Source: Actinoallomurus purpureus (GTDB lineage: Bacteria; Actinomycetota; Actinomycetes; Streptosporangiales; Streptosporangiaceae). Taken from it: DNA of 64,000 nucleotides. A program made the translations under genes and the position numbers. Positions 42,563 through 50,993 of the stretch are shown piece after piece. The DNA lies in NCBI RefSeq assembly GCF_024055795.1, contig NZ_JAMXMY010000007.1, positions 277,936 to 341,935 of the forward strand. Reading direction: 5' to 3'. A model generated the notes under the pieces. That model saw only the letters and a list, made by a program, of their open reading frames with translations, did not search any database and was not told the origin of the DNA. Position 1 is the first letter of the stretch, and each line of letters starts with the position of its first letter.

Positions 42563-44682
42563 CGGGCGGCGCCGAGTCATCGACAGATGAGACGGACACG
42601 GTGATCCCCGAACATCGGGTCAAGGAGTTCGTGTCCGGGTTCGGGATCGCCGTGCCGCGCGGCGCGACGGCACCGGCCGCCGAGGACGTCGCCGCCGCCG
42701 CGAGCGGGCTGACGCCACCCCTCGTCGTCAAGGCGTACGGTCCGGGCCTGGTGCACAAGAGCGACGCGGGTGCCGTACGCCTGGGACTCGGTTCACCGGT
42801 GGAGGCCGCGCGGGCCGCCGCCGAGATCCGGACGGCCCTCACGACGTCGGGCGTCACGGTCGAGGGCTACCTCGTCGAGGAGCAGGCGCCCCCCGGTGTC
42901 GAAGTGATCGTCGGCGCGGTCCGCGACCCGTCGTTCGGGCCGGTGCTGCTGGTCGGCCTCGGCGGCGTGTGGACCGAGGTGCTCCGCGACACCTCCCTCG
43001 GCCTGTGCCCCATCACCGAGGACGACGCCCGGCGGATGCTCTCGCGGCTGCGCGGCGCGGCCCTGCTGGACGGGTTCCGCGGGTCCCCCGCGGTCGACCG
43101 CGACGCGCTCGTCAAACTGCTGCTCGCGGTCGGCGGTCCCGGTGGCGTCGTCGAGAGCCTCGGCGAGGAGTTCACCGAGTTCGAGCTGAATCCGGTCATC
43201 TGCACGCCCGAGGGCGCGATCGCGGTGGACGCCCGCCTCCTGGGCCGGTCCGACCTGACCGCGCGCGAACATCCCGTGGCCTCCTCCCCGGCGGGGCCGG
43301 CGCGGGACTTCACCCGGCTGTTCGCACCGCGCGGCGTGGCGGTCGTGGGCGCCTCCACCAAGCGGCCGAACTTCGGCAACATGTTCCTCGGCTTCTACCG
43401 CGCGGCCGGGTACACCGGCCGGCTCGTGGCCGTGCACCCGACCGCCGGGGAGATCGACGGGGTGCCCTGTGTGCCCTCCCTGGAGGGGGCCGACGTGGAC
43501 TACGCCCTGGTCGCCGTCCCAGCCGAGCGCTGCCCGGACGTCGTCCGCGAGGCCCGTGGCATCCCGTTCGTCCAGGTGATGAGCGGCGGCTTCCGCGAGA
43601 CCGGCGCCGCGCGTCTGGAAGAGGAGCTCCTCGCCGCGGCCGGTGAGGCGGGCGTACGGCTGCTGGGTCCCAACTGCATGGGCGTGTACTCCCCGGCGGG
43701 CGGTCAGACGTTCATCGGCGGGCGGCCCGGAGTCCCCGGGCGGATCGCGCTGATCTCGCAGAGCGGCGGGCTGGCCGGGGAGGTCGTCAAGGTCGGCGAG
43801 CACCGTGGCCTGGCCTTCTCCAAGGTCGCCACCGTCGGCAACAGCGCCGACGTCGGACCGGCCGAGCTGCTCCGGTACCTCGCCGCCGACGACGACACCA
43901 CGGTCATCGGCCTGTACCTGGAGGACCCGCGCGACGGCAGGGCGCTGTTCGAGGCACTGCGGGCCGTGTCCAAACCGGTGGTCGCCCTCGTGGGCGGACG
44001 CTCCGCGCAGGGCCACCGGGCCGCCGCGTCGCACACGGGTGCGATGGTCGGCGACGCCCGCGTGTGGGAGGCACTGGCCGCGCAGGCCGGGCTGCCGCTG
44101 GTCACCGCGCAGGACGACCTGATCGGCGCGCTGGACCTGCTCGACCTGCACGCCGGGCGGAAGGTGCCCGCCTCACCCGACGTCCTCGTCATCGGCCCGA
44201 GCGGCGGGGCCAGCGTGCTCGCCGCCGACGCGCTCGACCGCGCCGGGCTGCGGCTCGCCCCGCTGCCCGAGGTCGACCTCGGCCTGCCCGTCGGCGCCGT
44301 CTCCGGCAACCCGCTGGAGATCCCGGTCGGCCCGCGCGCCAGACCCGACCTCGTCGGGAGTGTCGTCACGGCGATCCAGCGGGCCGCGGACCGGCCGTAC
44401 CCGGACGTGCTCGCCCACGTGAACGTGCAGAGCTTCTTCACCTTCGGCGACAGCGCCGACCCGCTCCTCGCGTACGCGCGCGGCGTCGGGGAGTTGCAGC
44501 GCGAGCTGACCGGCACGAGGGTGACCCTCGTGCTGCGCAACGCCGAGTACGCCCCGCCCGGCGTCGAGGACGAACTGCGGGTGATCGCCCGCGCCGCCGG
44601 GGTACCGACCTATCGGAGTGTGGAGGCGGCCGCCACGGCGGTCGCGGCGGCCAAGGTCCGCGACCAGCGGCGGAGAGCGTGA
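42559..44682 (+). CDS. ADP-forming acyl-CoA synthetase, fused subunits
   Basis: The 707-residue protein starts at GTG within the GTGA overlap with the preceding stop. Domain order is ATP-grasp first (about 15-225: PPLVVKAYGPGLVHKSDAGA, GVEVIVGAVRDPSFGPVLLV, FELNPVI), then CoA-binding Rossmann (LFAPRGVAVVGASTKRPNFG near 252). Succinyl-CoA-ligase-like domains follow, with ALISQSGGLAGEV and the phosphohistidine loop HRAAASHTGAMVGD near 490. This beta-alpha order is one of the known fusions of NDP-forming acetyl/acyl-CoA synthetases. It can make ATP from an acyl-CoA or activate an acid, and is likely the energy-conserving or salvage step. Confidence 0.9.
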   Translation: MTGGAESSTDETDTVIPEHRVKEFVSGFGIAVPRGATAPAAEDVAAAASGLTPPLVVKAYGPGLVHKSDAGAVRLGLGSPVEAARAAAEIRTALTTSGVTVEGYLVEEQAPPGVEVIVGAVRDPSFGPVLLVGLGGVWTEVLRDTSLGLCPITEDDARRMLSRLRGAALLDGFRGSPAVDRDALVKLLLAVGGPGGVVESLGEEFTEFELNPVICTPEGAIAVDARLLGRSDLTAREHPVASSPAGPARDFTRLFAPRGVAVVGASTKRPNFGNMFLGFYRAAGYTGRLVAVHPTAGEIDGVPCVPSLEGADVDYALVAVPAERCPDVVREARGIPFVQVMSGGFRETGAARLEEELLAAAGEAGVRLLGPNCMGVYSPAGGQTFIGGRPGVPGRIALISQSGGLAGEVVKVGEHRGLAFSKVATVGNSADVGPAELLRYLAADDDTTVIGLYLEDPRDGRALFEALRAVSKPVVALVGGRSAQGHRAAASHTGAMVGDARVWEALAAQAGLPLVTAQDDLIGALDLLDLHAGRKVPASPDVLVIGPSGGASVLAADALDRAGLRLAPLPEVDLGLPVGAVSGNPLEIPVGPRARPDLVGSVVTAIQRAADRPYPDVLAHVNVQSFFTFGDSADPLLAYARGVGELQRELTGTRVTLVLRNAEYAPPGVEDELRVIARAAGVPTYRSVEAAATAVAAAKVRDQRRRA

Positions 44683-44688
44683 GGTGTC

Positions 44689-45450
44689 ATGGGCAGGCTC
44701 GACGGGAAGGTGGCGCTGATCACCGGCGGCGCCCGGGGCATGGGCAAGGCCCATGTCAAGCGGTTCGTCGCCGAGGGCGCCAGGGTGGTGTTCGGCGACG
44801 TCCTGGAGGAGGAGGGCGGCAAGCTCGCCGCCGAGCTCGGTGACGCGGTGCGGTTCGCGCCGATGGACGTGACCCGGCCGGAGGACTGGCGGAACGCCGT
44901 CGACACGGCGGTCACGGCCTTCGGCGGCCTCACCGTGCTGGTGAACAACGCCGGGATCATCAGGCACCGGTCGATCGAGGAGATGTCCCTGGAGGAGTGC
45001 ACCAAGGTCATCGAGGTGAACCTCATCGGGCAGTGGCTCGGCGTGAAGTCGGTCATCGAGCCGATGCGGGCGGCCGGCGGCGGCTCCATCGTCAACGTCT
45101 CCTCCACCGAGGGCTTCATCGGCGCGGCCGGACTGGCGGCCTACAGTGCCAGCAAGTTCGGCGTCCGGGGACTGACGAAGGCGGCGGCGCGCGAGCTCGG
45201 CGCGTACGGCATCCGGGTCAACTCGATCCACCCCGGCGCCATCCTGACCGCGATGGCCATGGACCCGGACGTGGTCGCGGCGACCGCGAGCAGCGCCGAG
45301 GCGTTCTTCAACGCGCTGCCGCTGAAGCGGATGGGCAAGGCGGAGGAGGTGCCGGCGCTGGTGGTGTTCCTCGCCTCCGACGAGGCCGGCTACTGCACCG
45401 GCAGCGAGGTCCTCATCGACGGCGGCATGCTCACCGGCGCCGGCTACTGA
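44689..45450 (+). CDS. Short-chain dehydrogenase/reductase, hydroxysteroid-dehydrogenase-like
   Basis: The 253-residue classical SDR has TGGARGMG (about 13-20), GDVLEEEG with an Asp that favours NAD(H), NNAGIIRHR, and the catalytic Ser in VSSTEGF. YSASK is near 155-159, and SIHPGAILTAM and GYCTGSEVLIDGGMLTGAGY close the chain. The pattern resembles 3-alpha/20-beta-hydroxysteroid dehydrogenases, which with the KstR2-like and DUF35 genes hints at a steroid-like or alicyclic substrate. It is the last gene of the 40.2-45.5 kb operon, 6 bp after the synthetase. Confidence 0.9.
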   Translation: MGRLDGKVALITGGARGMGKAHVKRFVAEGARVVFGDVLEEEGGKLAAELGDAVRFAPMDVTRPEDWRNAVDTAVTAFGGLTVLVNNAGIIRHRSIEEMSLEECTKVIEVNLIGQWLGVKSVIEPMRAAGGGSIVNVSSTEGFIGAAGLAAYSASKFGVRGLTKAAARELGAYGIRVNSIHPGAILTAMAMDPDVVAATASSAEAFFNALPLKRMGKAEEVPALVVFLASDEAGYCTGSEVLIDGGMLTGAGY

Positions 45451-45518
45451 CGGCGGCCCGGGAAGGACCCGACTTTCGTCAGTATCGACGCGGAGCGACG
45501 GGCCTGTACGGTTCGGCC

Positions 45519-47132
45519 GTGCGCTGGTCGGTCAGGGATGTGCCGCTCTGGGGCTTCTTCGCGCTCACCGTGCTGCTGGAGAGGGCCGCCCAGGGCGGAG
45601 TGGGCGCGCCGTGGCCCGTGGTGGCGGTGGGGCTGATCGCCCTGGGCGTCATCGTCGCGGTCAGGCGGTCCCACCCGCTGGCGGCGCTGTACGGGGCGGC
45701 GGCCCTTCCGCTCCTGCAGTGGGCGTACGTCGCGGTGCGCCCGGGGCCGTTCTCCCTGGCCTACGTGGTCGCGCTGCCCGTCATGAGCCACCTGGCCGGC
45801 CGCCGGCTGCCGCGCGACCGGCCCGTGCTGCTGTCGTTCGTCGCGGTCGCCCTCCTGGAACTCGTCCTGGCCGTCGCGGTCGGGACCGTCGAAGGGTCGG
45901 CGACCCGGTGGGCGGTCACCTGGTTCGACCTGACCCTCGCGCTGGTGTTCCTGATCATGTGTCCCTGGCTGATCGGCCGCTACCGGCGCCTCCAGCAGGA
46001 GCTCGTGCGCGCCGGCTGGGAGCGCGCGGAACGGCTGGAACGCGAACAGCGGATCACCGCGGACCGCGAGCGCCTGCGCGAACGCGCGCGCATCGCCCAG
46101 GAGATGCACGACTCGCTCGGCCACGAGCTCAGCCTGATCGCCCTGCGCGCGGGCGCCCTGGAGATGGCGTCCGACCTCGAGGAGCGCCATCGCGTCGCGG
46201 CGGGCGAGCTGCGCGCGGGCGCGGCGTCGGCGACCGAGCGGCTCCGGGAGATCATCGGCGTGCTCCGCGAACCGCACCGCACATCCGAGGATCCGGTCGT
46301 GCCGCTGACCCCGGCCCGGGAGAGCGTCACCGCCCTGGTCGAACGGGCTCGCGCGTCGGGCATGCCGGTCGAACTGCTGGACGAACGCACGGACGGCGGA
46401 TCCGGGCCGCTGCCGGACATGGCGGGCCACGCCGTCCACCGGATCGTGCGGGAGTCGCTGACCAACGCCGCCAAGCACGCCCCCGGTGCCGTGGTGACGG
46501 TACGCCTGGCGCGGTCGGAGGACGAGACCGTCGTGACGGTGACGAACGGGCCGCCACGGGGCGGCTCGCCACGCGCGCCCGGCAGTGGCCTGGGCCTGGT
46601 GGGGCTGCGGGAGCGCGTCCGGCTCGCGGGCGGCACCCTGCGCGCGGGCCACCGGGACGACGGGTTCGAGGTGCTCGCCCGGCTGCCGCACACGGCCCCC
46701 GCCGAGTCGCCCGGCGACGATGCCGCGGACCGCTCCGGTTCCGCACACGGACTGGCGCGAGCGCGCGGGCAGGCCCGGCGCGGCCTGGTCACGGCGCTGA
46801 TGGTGCCGCTGTCCACCGCCGCGAGCCTGGCGGTCGCCCTCCTCGCCTACTACCTCTACACGACCGAGAACTCCGTCCTGGACCCGGCGCGCTTCGGGCG
46901 GCTGCGGGTCGGCGAGCAGCGCTCGTCGATCACACTGCCACCGGTGGAGATGATCGACGCCCCGGTCGACTCCGGCCCCGCGCCTCCGCCCGGCGCGTCC
47001 TGCCGGTACTACCGCTCGGACGACAATCCGCTCGGGGTGGGCGACGTCTACCGGCTGTGCTTCGCGGACGGCCGGCTCGTGGCCAAGGACGTCCTGTCGG
47101 CCGCCGACCGGCAGCGAAGGGATGATCGATGA
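45519..47132 (+). CDS. Sensor histidine kinase (HisKA_3) with C-terminal extracytoplasmic domain
   Basis: The protein has 537 residues from GTG 45519; the frame is open much further upstream but inside the SDR gene. Residues 1-155 hold about five membrane helices. The dimerisation box ARIAQEMHDSLGHELSLIAL has phosphoacceptor H197. The HATPase has HRIVRESLTNAAKHAPG (N box) and GSGLGLVGLRERVRLAGG (G box). After the kinase, near 430, comes one more helix (VPLSTAASLAVALLAYYLY) and a ~75-residue outside domain with two Cys (GASCRYYRS, YRLCFADGRL), somewhat like small SmpA/BamE-type domains. The ATGA overlap with the response regulator gives a two-component pair. Confidence 0.9.
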   Translation: MRWSVRDVPLWGFFALTVLLERAAQGGVGAPWPVVAVGLIALGVIVAVRRSHPLAALYGAAALPLLQWAYVAVRPGPFSLAYVVALPVMSHLAGRRLPRDRPVLLSFVAVALLELVLAVAVGTVEGSATRWAVTWFDLTLALVFLIMCPWLIGRYRRLQQELVRAGWERAERLEREQRITADRERLRERARIAQEMHDSLGHELSLIALRAGALEMASDLEERHRVAAGELRAGAASATERLREIIGVLREPHRTSEDPVVPLTPARESVTALVERARASGMPVELLDERTDGGSGPLPDMAGHAVHRIVRESLTNAAKHAPGAVVTVRLARSEDETVVTVTNGPPRGGSPRAPGSGLGLVGLRERVRLAGGTLRAGHRDDGFEVLARLPHTAPAESPGDDAADRSGSAHGLARARGQARRGLVTALMVPLSTAASLAVALLAYYLYTTENSVLDPARFGRLRVGEQRSSITLPPVEMIDAPVDSGPAPPPGASCRYYRSDDNPLGVGDVYRLCFADGRLVAKDVLSAADRQRRDDR

Positions 47133-47788
47133 TCCGGGTGCTCCTCGCCGACGACGAGGCCATGATCCGTGCCGGAGTCCGCGCGATCCTCGCCACGGAC
47201 TCCGGCATCGAGGTGGTCGCGGAGGCGGCCGACGGGCGGGAGGCCGTCGAACTGGCCCGCTCGCACCGGCCGGACGTCGCACTGCTGGACATCCGGATGC
47301 CACGGCTGGACGGGCTCGGTGCCGTGGCGGAGCTCCGGCGGGCGGTGCCGGACACCGCCGTGGTCATGCTCACGACGTTCGGGGAGGACGAGTACATCGC
47401 CCGTGCGCTCGGCGACGGGGCGGCCGGCTTCCTGCTCAAGGCGGGCGACCCGCGCGAGCTCATCGCGGGCGTACGGGCGGTCGCCGACGGCGGGGCGTAC
47501 CTGTCTCCCCGGGTGGCCCGGCGGGTCATCGCCGAACTGAACCAGGGAGGGCTGTCGCGCAGGACCGAGGCCCGGACGCGCGTCGACGCCCTCACCGGCC
47601 GTGAACGCGAGGTCCTCGCACTGGTCGGCACCGGCCTGTCGAACGCCCAGATCGCCCGCCGCCTGCATCTCGTCGAGGGCACCGTCAAGGCCTACGTCAG
47701 CGCCGTCTTCACCCGGCTCGGCGTACGCAACCGCGTCCAGGCCGCGATCCTCGCGTACGAGGCGGGCCTCGTGGAGGGGACGCCGTAG
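47129..47788 (+). CDS. NarL/LuxR-family response regulator
   Basis: The 219-residue protein has a receiver domain at 1-120 with acidic pocket DDE (8-10), phospho-acceptor D54 in LLDIRMP, Thr in MLTTFGED and Lys in FLLKAG. The LuxR-type helix-turn-helix at about 150-210 reads LTGREREVLALVGTGLSNAQ and LHLVEGTVKAYVSAVFTRLG. It starts at ATG 47129, overlapping the kinase stop, and is the output partner of that kinase. The target genes are not known; the next gene, a lipoprotein, is on the opposite strand. Confidence 0.93.
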   Translation: MIRVLLADDEAMIRAGVRAILATDSGIEVVAEAADGREAVELARSHRPDVALLDIRMPRLDGLGAVAELRRAVPDTAVVMLTTFGEDEYIARALGDGAAGFLLKAGDPRELIAGVRAVADGGAYLSPRVARRVIAELNQGGLSRRTEARTRVDALTGREREVLALVGTGLSNAQIARRLHLVEGTVKAYVSAVFTRLGVRNRVQAAILAYEAGLVEGTP

Positions 47789-47851
47789 ACCGGTGACACC
47801 GTGGGAGGCCCGGCCGGACGCCGGAACCTCCCACCTCGGGAGTCGACGCCG

Positions 47852-48499
47852 TCAGCGCTCGGCGGCGTTACGGAGGGCCAGGGTCGTCCGCGCTAGTTCG
47901 TCCGCGGAAGGAGCGGAACCCGCGACCACGCCCACGGTGGAGCCATCGCCCCACGCGCACCCGGCTCCGCCGTGCGATCCCGCGGCACAGCGCAGGGTGC
48001 CGCCGAGGTGCCCGGCCGGGTAGTCCTTGGGGCCCGTCAGCGGCATGGCCGCGAGGGCGGAGTCGACCTCGGCCGAGGGCGGGTTCGACCGCAGTTCCTG
48101 GGCGATGGTCGGATGGTCCCCGGCCGCCAGGCCGATGAAGGCGATCCGCTGCTGCGCGTTCCCGCGCCTCTCATAGACCGCGATCTTCATCTTGGCGGCG
48201 AACACCGGGTTCTGCTGGGCCTGGGCCTTGCGGATGGCCTCGATGACGCCCTGGGCGTCCGCGCCGGTCATCCGCGTGTAGTCACCGAAGGAGTCCGGGA
48301 TCTTGATCGTGCGCTGCACGCCCGCCGGCGGCGAGGGGCTGGACGTCGTCCCGTACGCCGCCATCCCGGTGCCCGACGAGGAACCGCACCCGGCCACGCC
48401 CGCCATCAGGGCGAACACGGCGATAGGAAGCAGGGAGGTCGGGCCGACTTGGCCCCTGGACTGCCCCCCTCCACCGCGGAACGCCGCCATACCCGCCAA
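47852..48499 (-). CDS. Putative lipoprotein
   Basis: The 215-residue protein has a signal region (SLLPIAVFALMAGVAGC) whose lipobox GVAGC puts the lipidated Cys near residue 38, followed by a Gly/Ser/Thr/Pro linker. The globular part has YERRGNAQQRIAFIGLAAGD and a C-terminal stretch with two Cys (LRCAAGSHGGAGCAWGDGST) that probably form a disulfide. The end reads VVAGSAPSADELARTTLALR. The C-terminal pattern is common in uncharacterised actinomycete exported proteins. I do not recognise a function. The frame upstream of the signal peptide is Gly/Arg-rich, so a later start is possible. Confidence 0.7.
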   Translation of the reverse strand: MAGMAAFRGGGGQSRGQVGPTSLLPIAVFALMAGVAGCGSSSGTGMAAYGTTSSPSPPAGVQRTIKIPDSFGDYTRMTGADAQGVIEAIRKAQAQQNPVFAAKMKIAVYERRGNAQQRIAFIGLAAGDHPTIAQELRSNPPSAEVDSALAAMPLTGPKDYPAGHLGGTLRCAAGSHGGAGCAWGDGSTVGVVAGSAPSADELARTTLALRNAAER

Positions 48500-48619
48500 G
48501 CTACGCGGCCCATTGACCGGCGATTATCCACAAAGGGAACAGATCACTTAAACGTGAGCCAAAGGCCAACCTGGCGTCCGGTGCCCTCTATGGCCGGGGA
48601 TCAGCTCGGTAAGGAGACG

Positions 48620-50023
48620 CTACGCCAGGTCGCGGATGCTGCCCTGGGCCTCCACCGGACGGCGGCCGGTCCAGTGTTCGGCGGCTTCGAGCTGGGCGGC
48701 GAGGGACAGGAGGGTGGCCTCGTCGTTCTCCCGGCCCAGGAACTGCGCGCCGATCGGCAGGCCGGCGGAGCTGAGCCCGGCGGGCACGCCGATGGCCGGC
48801 CAGCCGAGGACGTTCCACGCCCAGCAGAAGGGGCAGGCCGCGGTCGCCAGCTTGCCGGTCGCCCACCACCCGCGGCCGCTCAGCGCGCCGATCCGCAGCG
48901 GGAGCTGCGCGGTCGCCGGAGTCAGCACGACGTCGGCGCGCTCGAAGATCCTGCCGATCCGGCGGCCCATACGAGGCTCGGCGCGGCGCGCGGCGGGAAT
49001 CAGCCGCCGCCCGATGTGCCGGCCGAGGAACGCCTCGGTGCGGGTGGCGGGCTCCGGGTCGGGGTCGGGGGTGTCGTCGAGCCAGTCCGCGACCCCGGCG
49101 GTCCCGCGTGGCAGGAAGTTCAGGCCGATCAGCCCGTAGTCCGGCTCGGCCGGGAACACCGCGTGCCCCAGATCGGCGAGGACGCCCGCGAGGCGCAGCA
49201 CCGCCGCCCGGATCTCCGGGTCGACCGCGGACGGCACGCCGAACGGCGTGCGGAACGACAGGGCGATCCGCAGCCGACCGGGCTCCCGCGCGGCTGCCCG
49301 ACGGTACGGCTCGGCGGGCGCGGGCGGGCGGTGCACGTCGTCGGGGTGGTTGCCGGTCAGCACGTCCAGGAGCAGCGCCGCGTCCTCGACCGTACGGGCG
49401 AGGGGGCCGGCGACCGTGATGCCGTAGAAGGGATCGACGTGCGGCCAGACGGAGACGCGGCCGCGCTGGGGCTTGAGACCGACGAGGCCGGTCCACGCGG
49501 CGGGGATGCGCAGGGAGCCGGCGCCGTCGGAGCCGACCGCCCCGGAGACCATGCCGGCCGCGACCGCCGCCGCCGAACCCGCGCTCGACCCGCCCGGCGT
49601 CCGCCCCAGGTCCCAGGGGTTCCGCACGATCCCGAACCCAGTGGTCTCCCCGGTCGGCCACTGCCCGATCTCGCTGGTGTTGGTCTTGCCCACGACGATC
49701 GCGCCGGCCGCGCGGAGCTTGCGCACCACCTCGCTGTCGGCGGTCTTCGGCTGATGGCTTCCGCGGCAGCCGAAGGGGGTGATGTGCCCGGCGAGGTCGG
49801 TGTCGTCCTTGATCGCGACGGGCACGCCGAGCAGCGGAGGGCGGTCCTCTCCGCGCCACCGGTCGGCCCGGTCCGCCTCCTCCAATGCCTGCTCGGCGCA
49901 GACGACGCGGAAGGCGCCGAGCGTGTCACGCTCGATGCGGTCGAGTGAGTACTCGACGAGCTCGCGCGCGGAGACCTCGCCCGCGGCGAGTCGGGCGGCG
50001 TCTGTGGTGAGTCCTTCGATCAC
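48620..50023 (-). CDS. Amidase-signature-family hydrolase
   Basis: The protein has 467 residues from GTG 50023, which follows GGGGGATCC; a longer frame to 50131 would run through the operator and is rejected. Catalytic Lys is in VPVAIKDDTDLAGHITPFG (near 70-80). The cis-Ser and nucleophile Ser lie in the Gly/Ser-rich GRTPGGSSAGSAAAVAAGM and GSDGAGSLRIPAAWTGLVGL. The family hydrolyses amides or carries out transamidation (GatA); no GatB/C is nearby, so a catabolic amidase is likely. It is divergent from a TetR gene, with a perfect palindrome between them. Confidence 0.9.
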   Translation of the reverse strand: MIEGLTTDAARLAAGEVSARELVEYSLDRIERDTLGAFRVVCAEQALEEADRADRWRGEDRPPLLGVPVAIKDDTDLAGHITPFGCRGSHQPKTADSEVVRKLRAAGAIVVGKTNTSEIGQWPTGETTGFGIVRNPWDLGRTPGGSSAGSAAAVAAGMVSGAVGSDGAGSLRIPAAWTGLVGLKPQRGRVSVWPHVDPFYGITVAGPLARTVEDAALLLDVLTGNHPDDVHRPPAPAEPYRRAAAREPGRLRIALSFRTPFGVPSAVDPEIRAAVLRLAGVLADLGHAVFPAEPDYGLIGLNFLPRGTAGVADWLDDTPDPDPEPATRTEAFLGRHIGRRLIPAARRAEPRMGRRIGRIFERADVVLTPATAQLPLRIGALSGRGWWATGKLATAACPFCWAWNVLGWPAIGVPAGLSSAGLPIGAQFLGRENDEATLLSLAAQLEAAEHWTGRRPVEAQGSIRDLA

Positions 50024-50044
50024 CGGATCCCCCGAAAGTCGGAT

Positions 50045-50064
50045 TCGTTCGTTCGAACGAACGA
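50045..50064. promoter_or_regulatory. Perfect 20-bp palindrome, TetR/amidase operator
   Basis: TCGTTCGTTCGAACGAACGA is fully self-complementary. It lies 21 bp upstream of the amidase GTG and 54 bp upstream of the divergent TetR ATG. Flanking GGATT/AATCC extends the symmetry with a small insertion. It is the expected binding site of the TetR protein, repressing both directions. Confidence 0.85.
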
Positions 50065-50118
50065 TAATCCGGAAAGGGCTACGGTGAGAAGGGCCGGATA
50101 GGCCAGACTTGGCCCGCA

Positions 50119-50676
50119 ATGGAAGACACACGAGAGCGCATCCTGCTCGCCACCCTTCGCCTGATCGGCGAGCACGGTGTCGGCGCGGTCACGAACCGGC
50201 GCGTCGCGACGGCCGCCGGCATCGCACTGGGCTCGCTGACGTACCACTTCCCGAGCCAGGCCGAGCTCCTGCGGGAGACCCTGGTCCGGTACGTCGACGC
50301 GGAGATCCACCGGATCAGCGACATCGCCGCACGACTCCAGGGCATCACCCCCGAACAGGCCGTCGTCGAGGCCGAACGCGCCATCGCCGACCTGCCGCGC
50401 GGCCCCGAGGAGGTCGCGACCCTCGAACTGCACCTCCACGCGTCCCGCGACCCCTTGGTACGGGAGGCCGCCGTCCGCTCGGTGGAGGCCTACGACCGGC
50501 TGACGACCGCGATCCTCACCGCCCTGGACATCCCCGAGCCGGAGGCCAAGGCCCCGGCCGTCGTCGCGCTGCTCTACGGTCTCGCGGTCCGCCGCCTGGC
50601 CACCGGCGACCCCTCGGGCACGGCCGAGGCGCTCCGCCTCCTGCTGTACGGCGCGGCCGCCCCCGGCCCGGAATGA
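50119..50676 (+). CDS. TetR-family regulator
   Basis: The protein has 185 residues. The helix-turn-helix is at about 5-50 (RERILLATLRLIGEHGVGAV, then NRRVATAAGIALGSLTYHFP). The ligand-binding part has VATLELHLHASRDPLVREAA and ALLYGLAVRRLATGD. It probably represses the divergent amidase and itself through the palindrome at 50045. The inducer is presumably the amide substrate or its product. ATG 50119 is the only plausible start. Confidence 0.9.
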   Translation: MEDTRERILLATLRLIGEHGVGAVTNRRVATAAGIALGSLTYHFPSQAELLRETLVRYVDAEIHRISDIAARLQGITPEQAVVEAERAIADLPRGPEEVATLELHLHASRDPLVREAAVRSVEAYDRLTTAILTALDIPEPEAKAPAVVALLYGLAVRRLATGDPSGTAEALRLLLYGAAAPGPE

Positions 50677-50993
50677 CCGGAGGGGGGCCGCCCGCCGCCG
50701 GGGCACTCCTCTCCCGGCGGGCCCAACGGCGGCGGGCGCGTGCGCGGCGCACCGGATCCGTCCCCTCTCACGGGTCCGGGCTGACCGCCACGTGCGACCG
50801 CGGACCAGAGCGGAAAGGTGACGCCCCGTTGCGGTCGCGGAACGTACGGTAGACGAGCCGGGGTTGCAAACAGGTTGCAACCGTTCGATGACCGACGGCG
50901 ATGATCGCAGGTCGCCAGTTTGGCCGAATCGCTTGCGGCCGGGGTCCGGAGCCCCAATGCTCAGGGCAGACACGCCCCCAGTGGAGAAGCGCC
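50677..50993. other. Intergenic region with terminator and paired TTGCAA boxes
   Basis: This 317-bp gap lies between the TetR and GAF-regulator genes. The left part has a hairpin, CGCCCGCCGCCG (50689-50700) against CGGCGGCGGGCG (50727-50738). The right part has GGTTGCAA at 50862-50869 and again at 50873-50880, 11 bp apart, so one helical turn; each contains the palindrome TTGCAA. These are probably regulator sites for the GAF gene. No small gene is seen. Confidence 0.5.
50689..50738 (+). terminator. Hairpin terminator after the TetR gene
   Basis: A perfect 12-bp inverted repeat (CGCCCGCCGCCG / CGGCGGCGGGCG) with a 26-nt loop that itself contains a smaller CCCGG/CGGG stem. It starts 12 bp after the TetR stop. 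Confidence 0.6.

Noticed and set aside
44997..45518. Extension of the histidine kinase into the SDR gene
   Set aside because: Out-of-frame SDR sequence, Arg-rich, without membrane or domain features; the kinase starts at GTG 45519.
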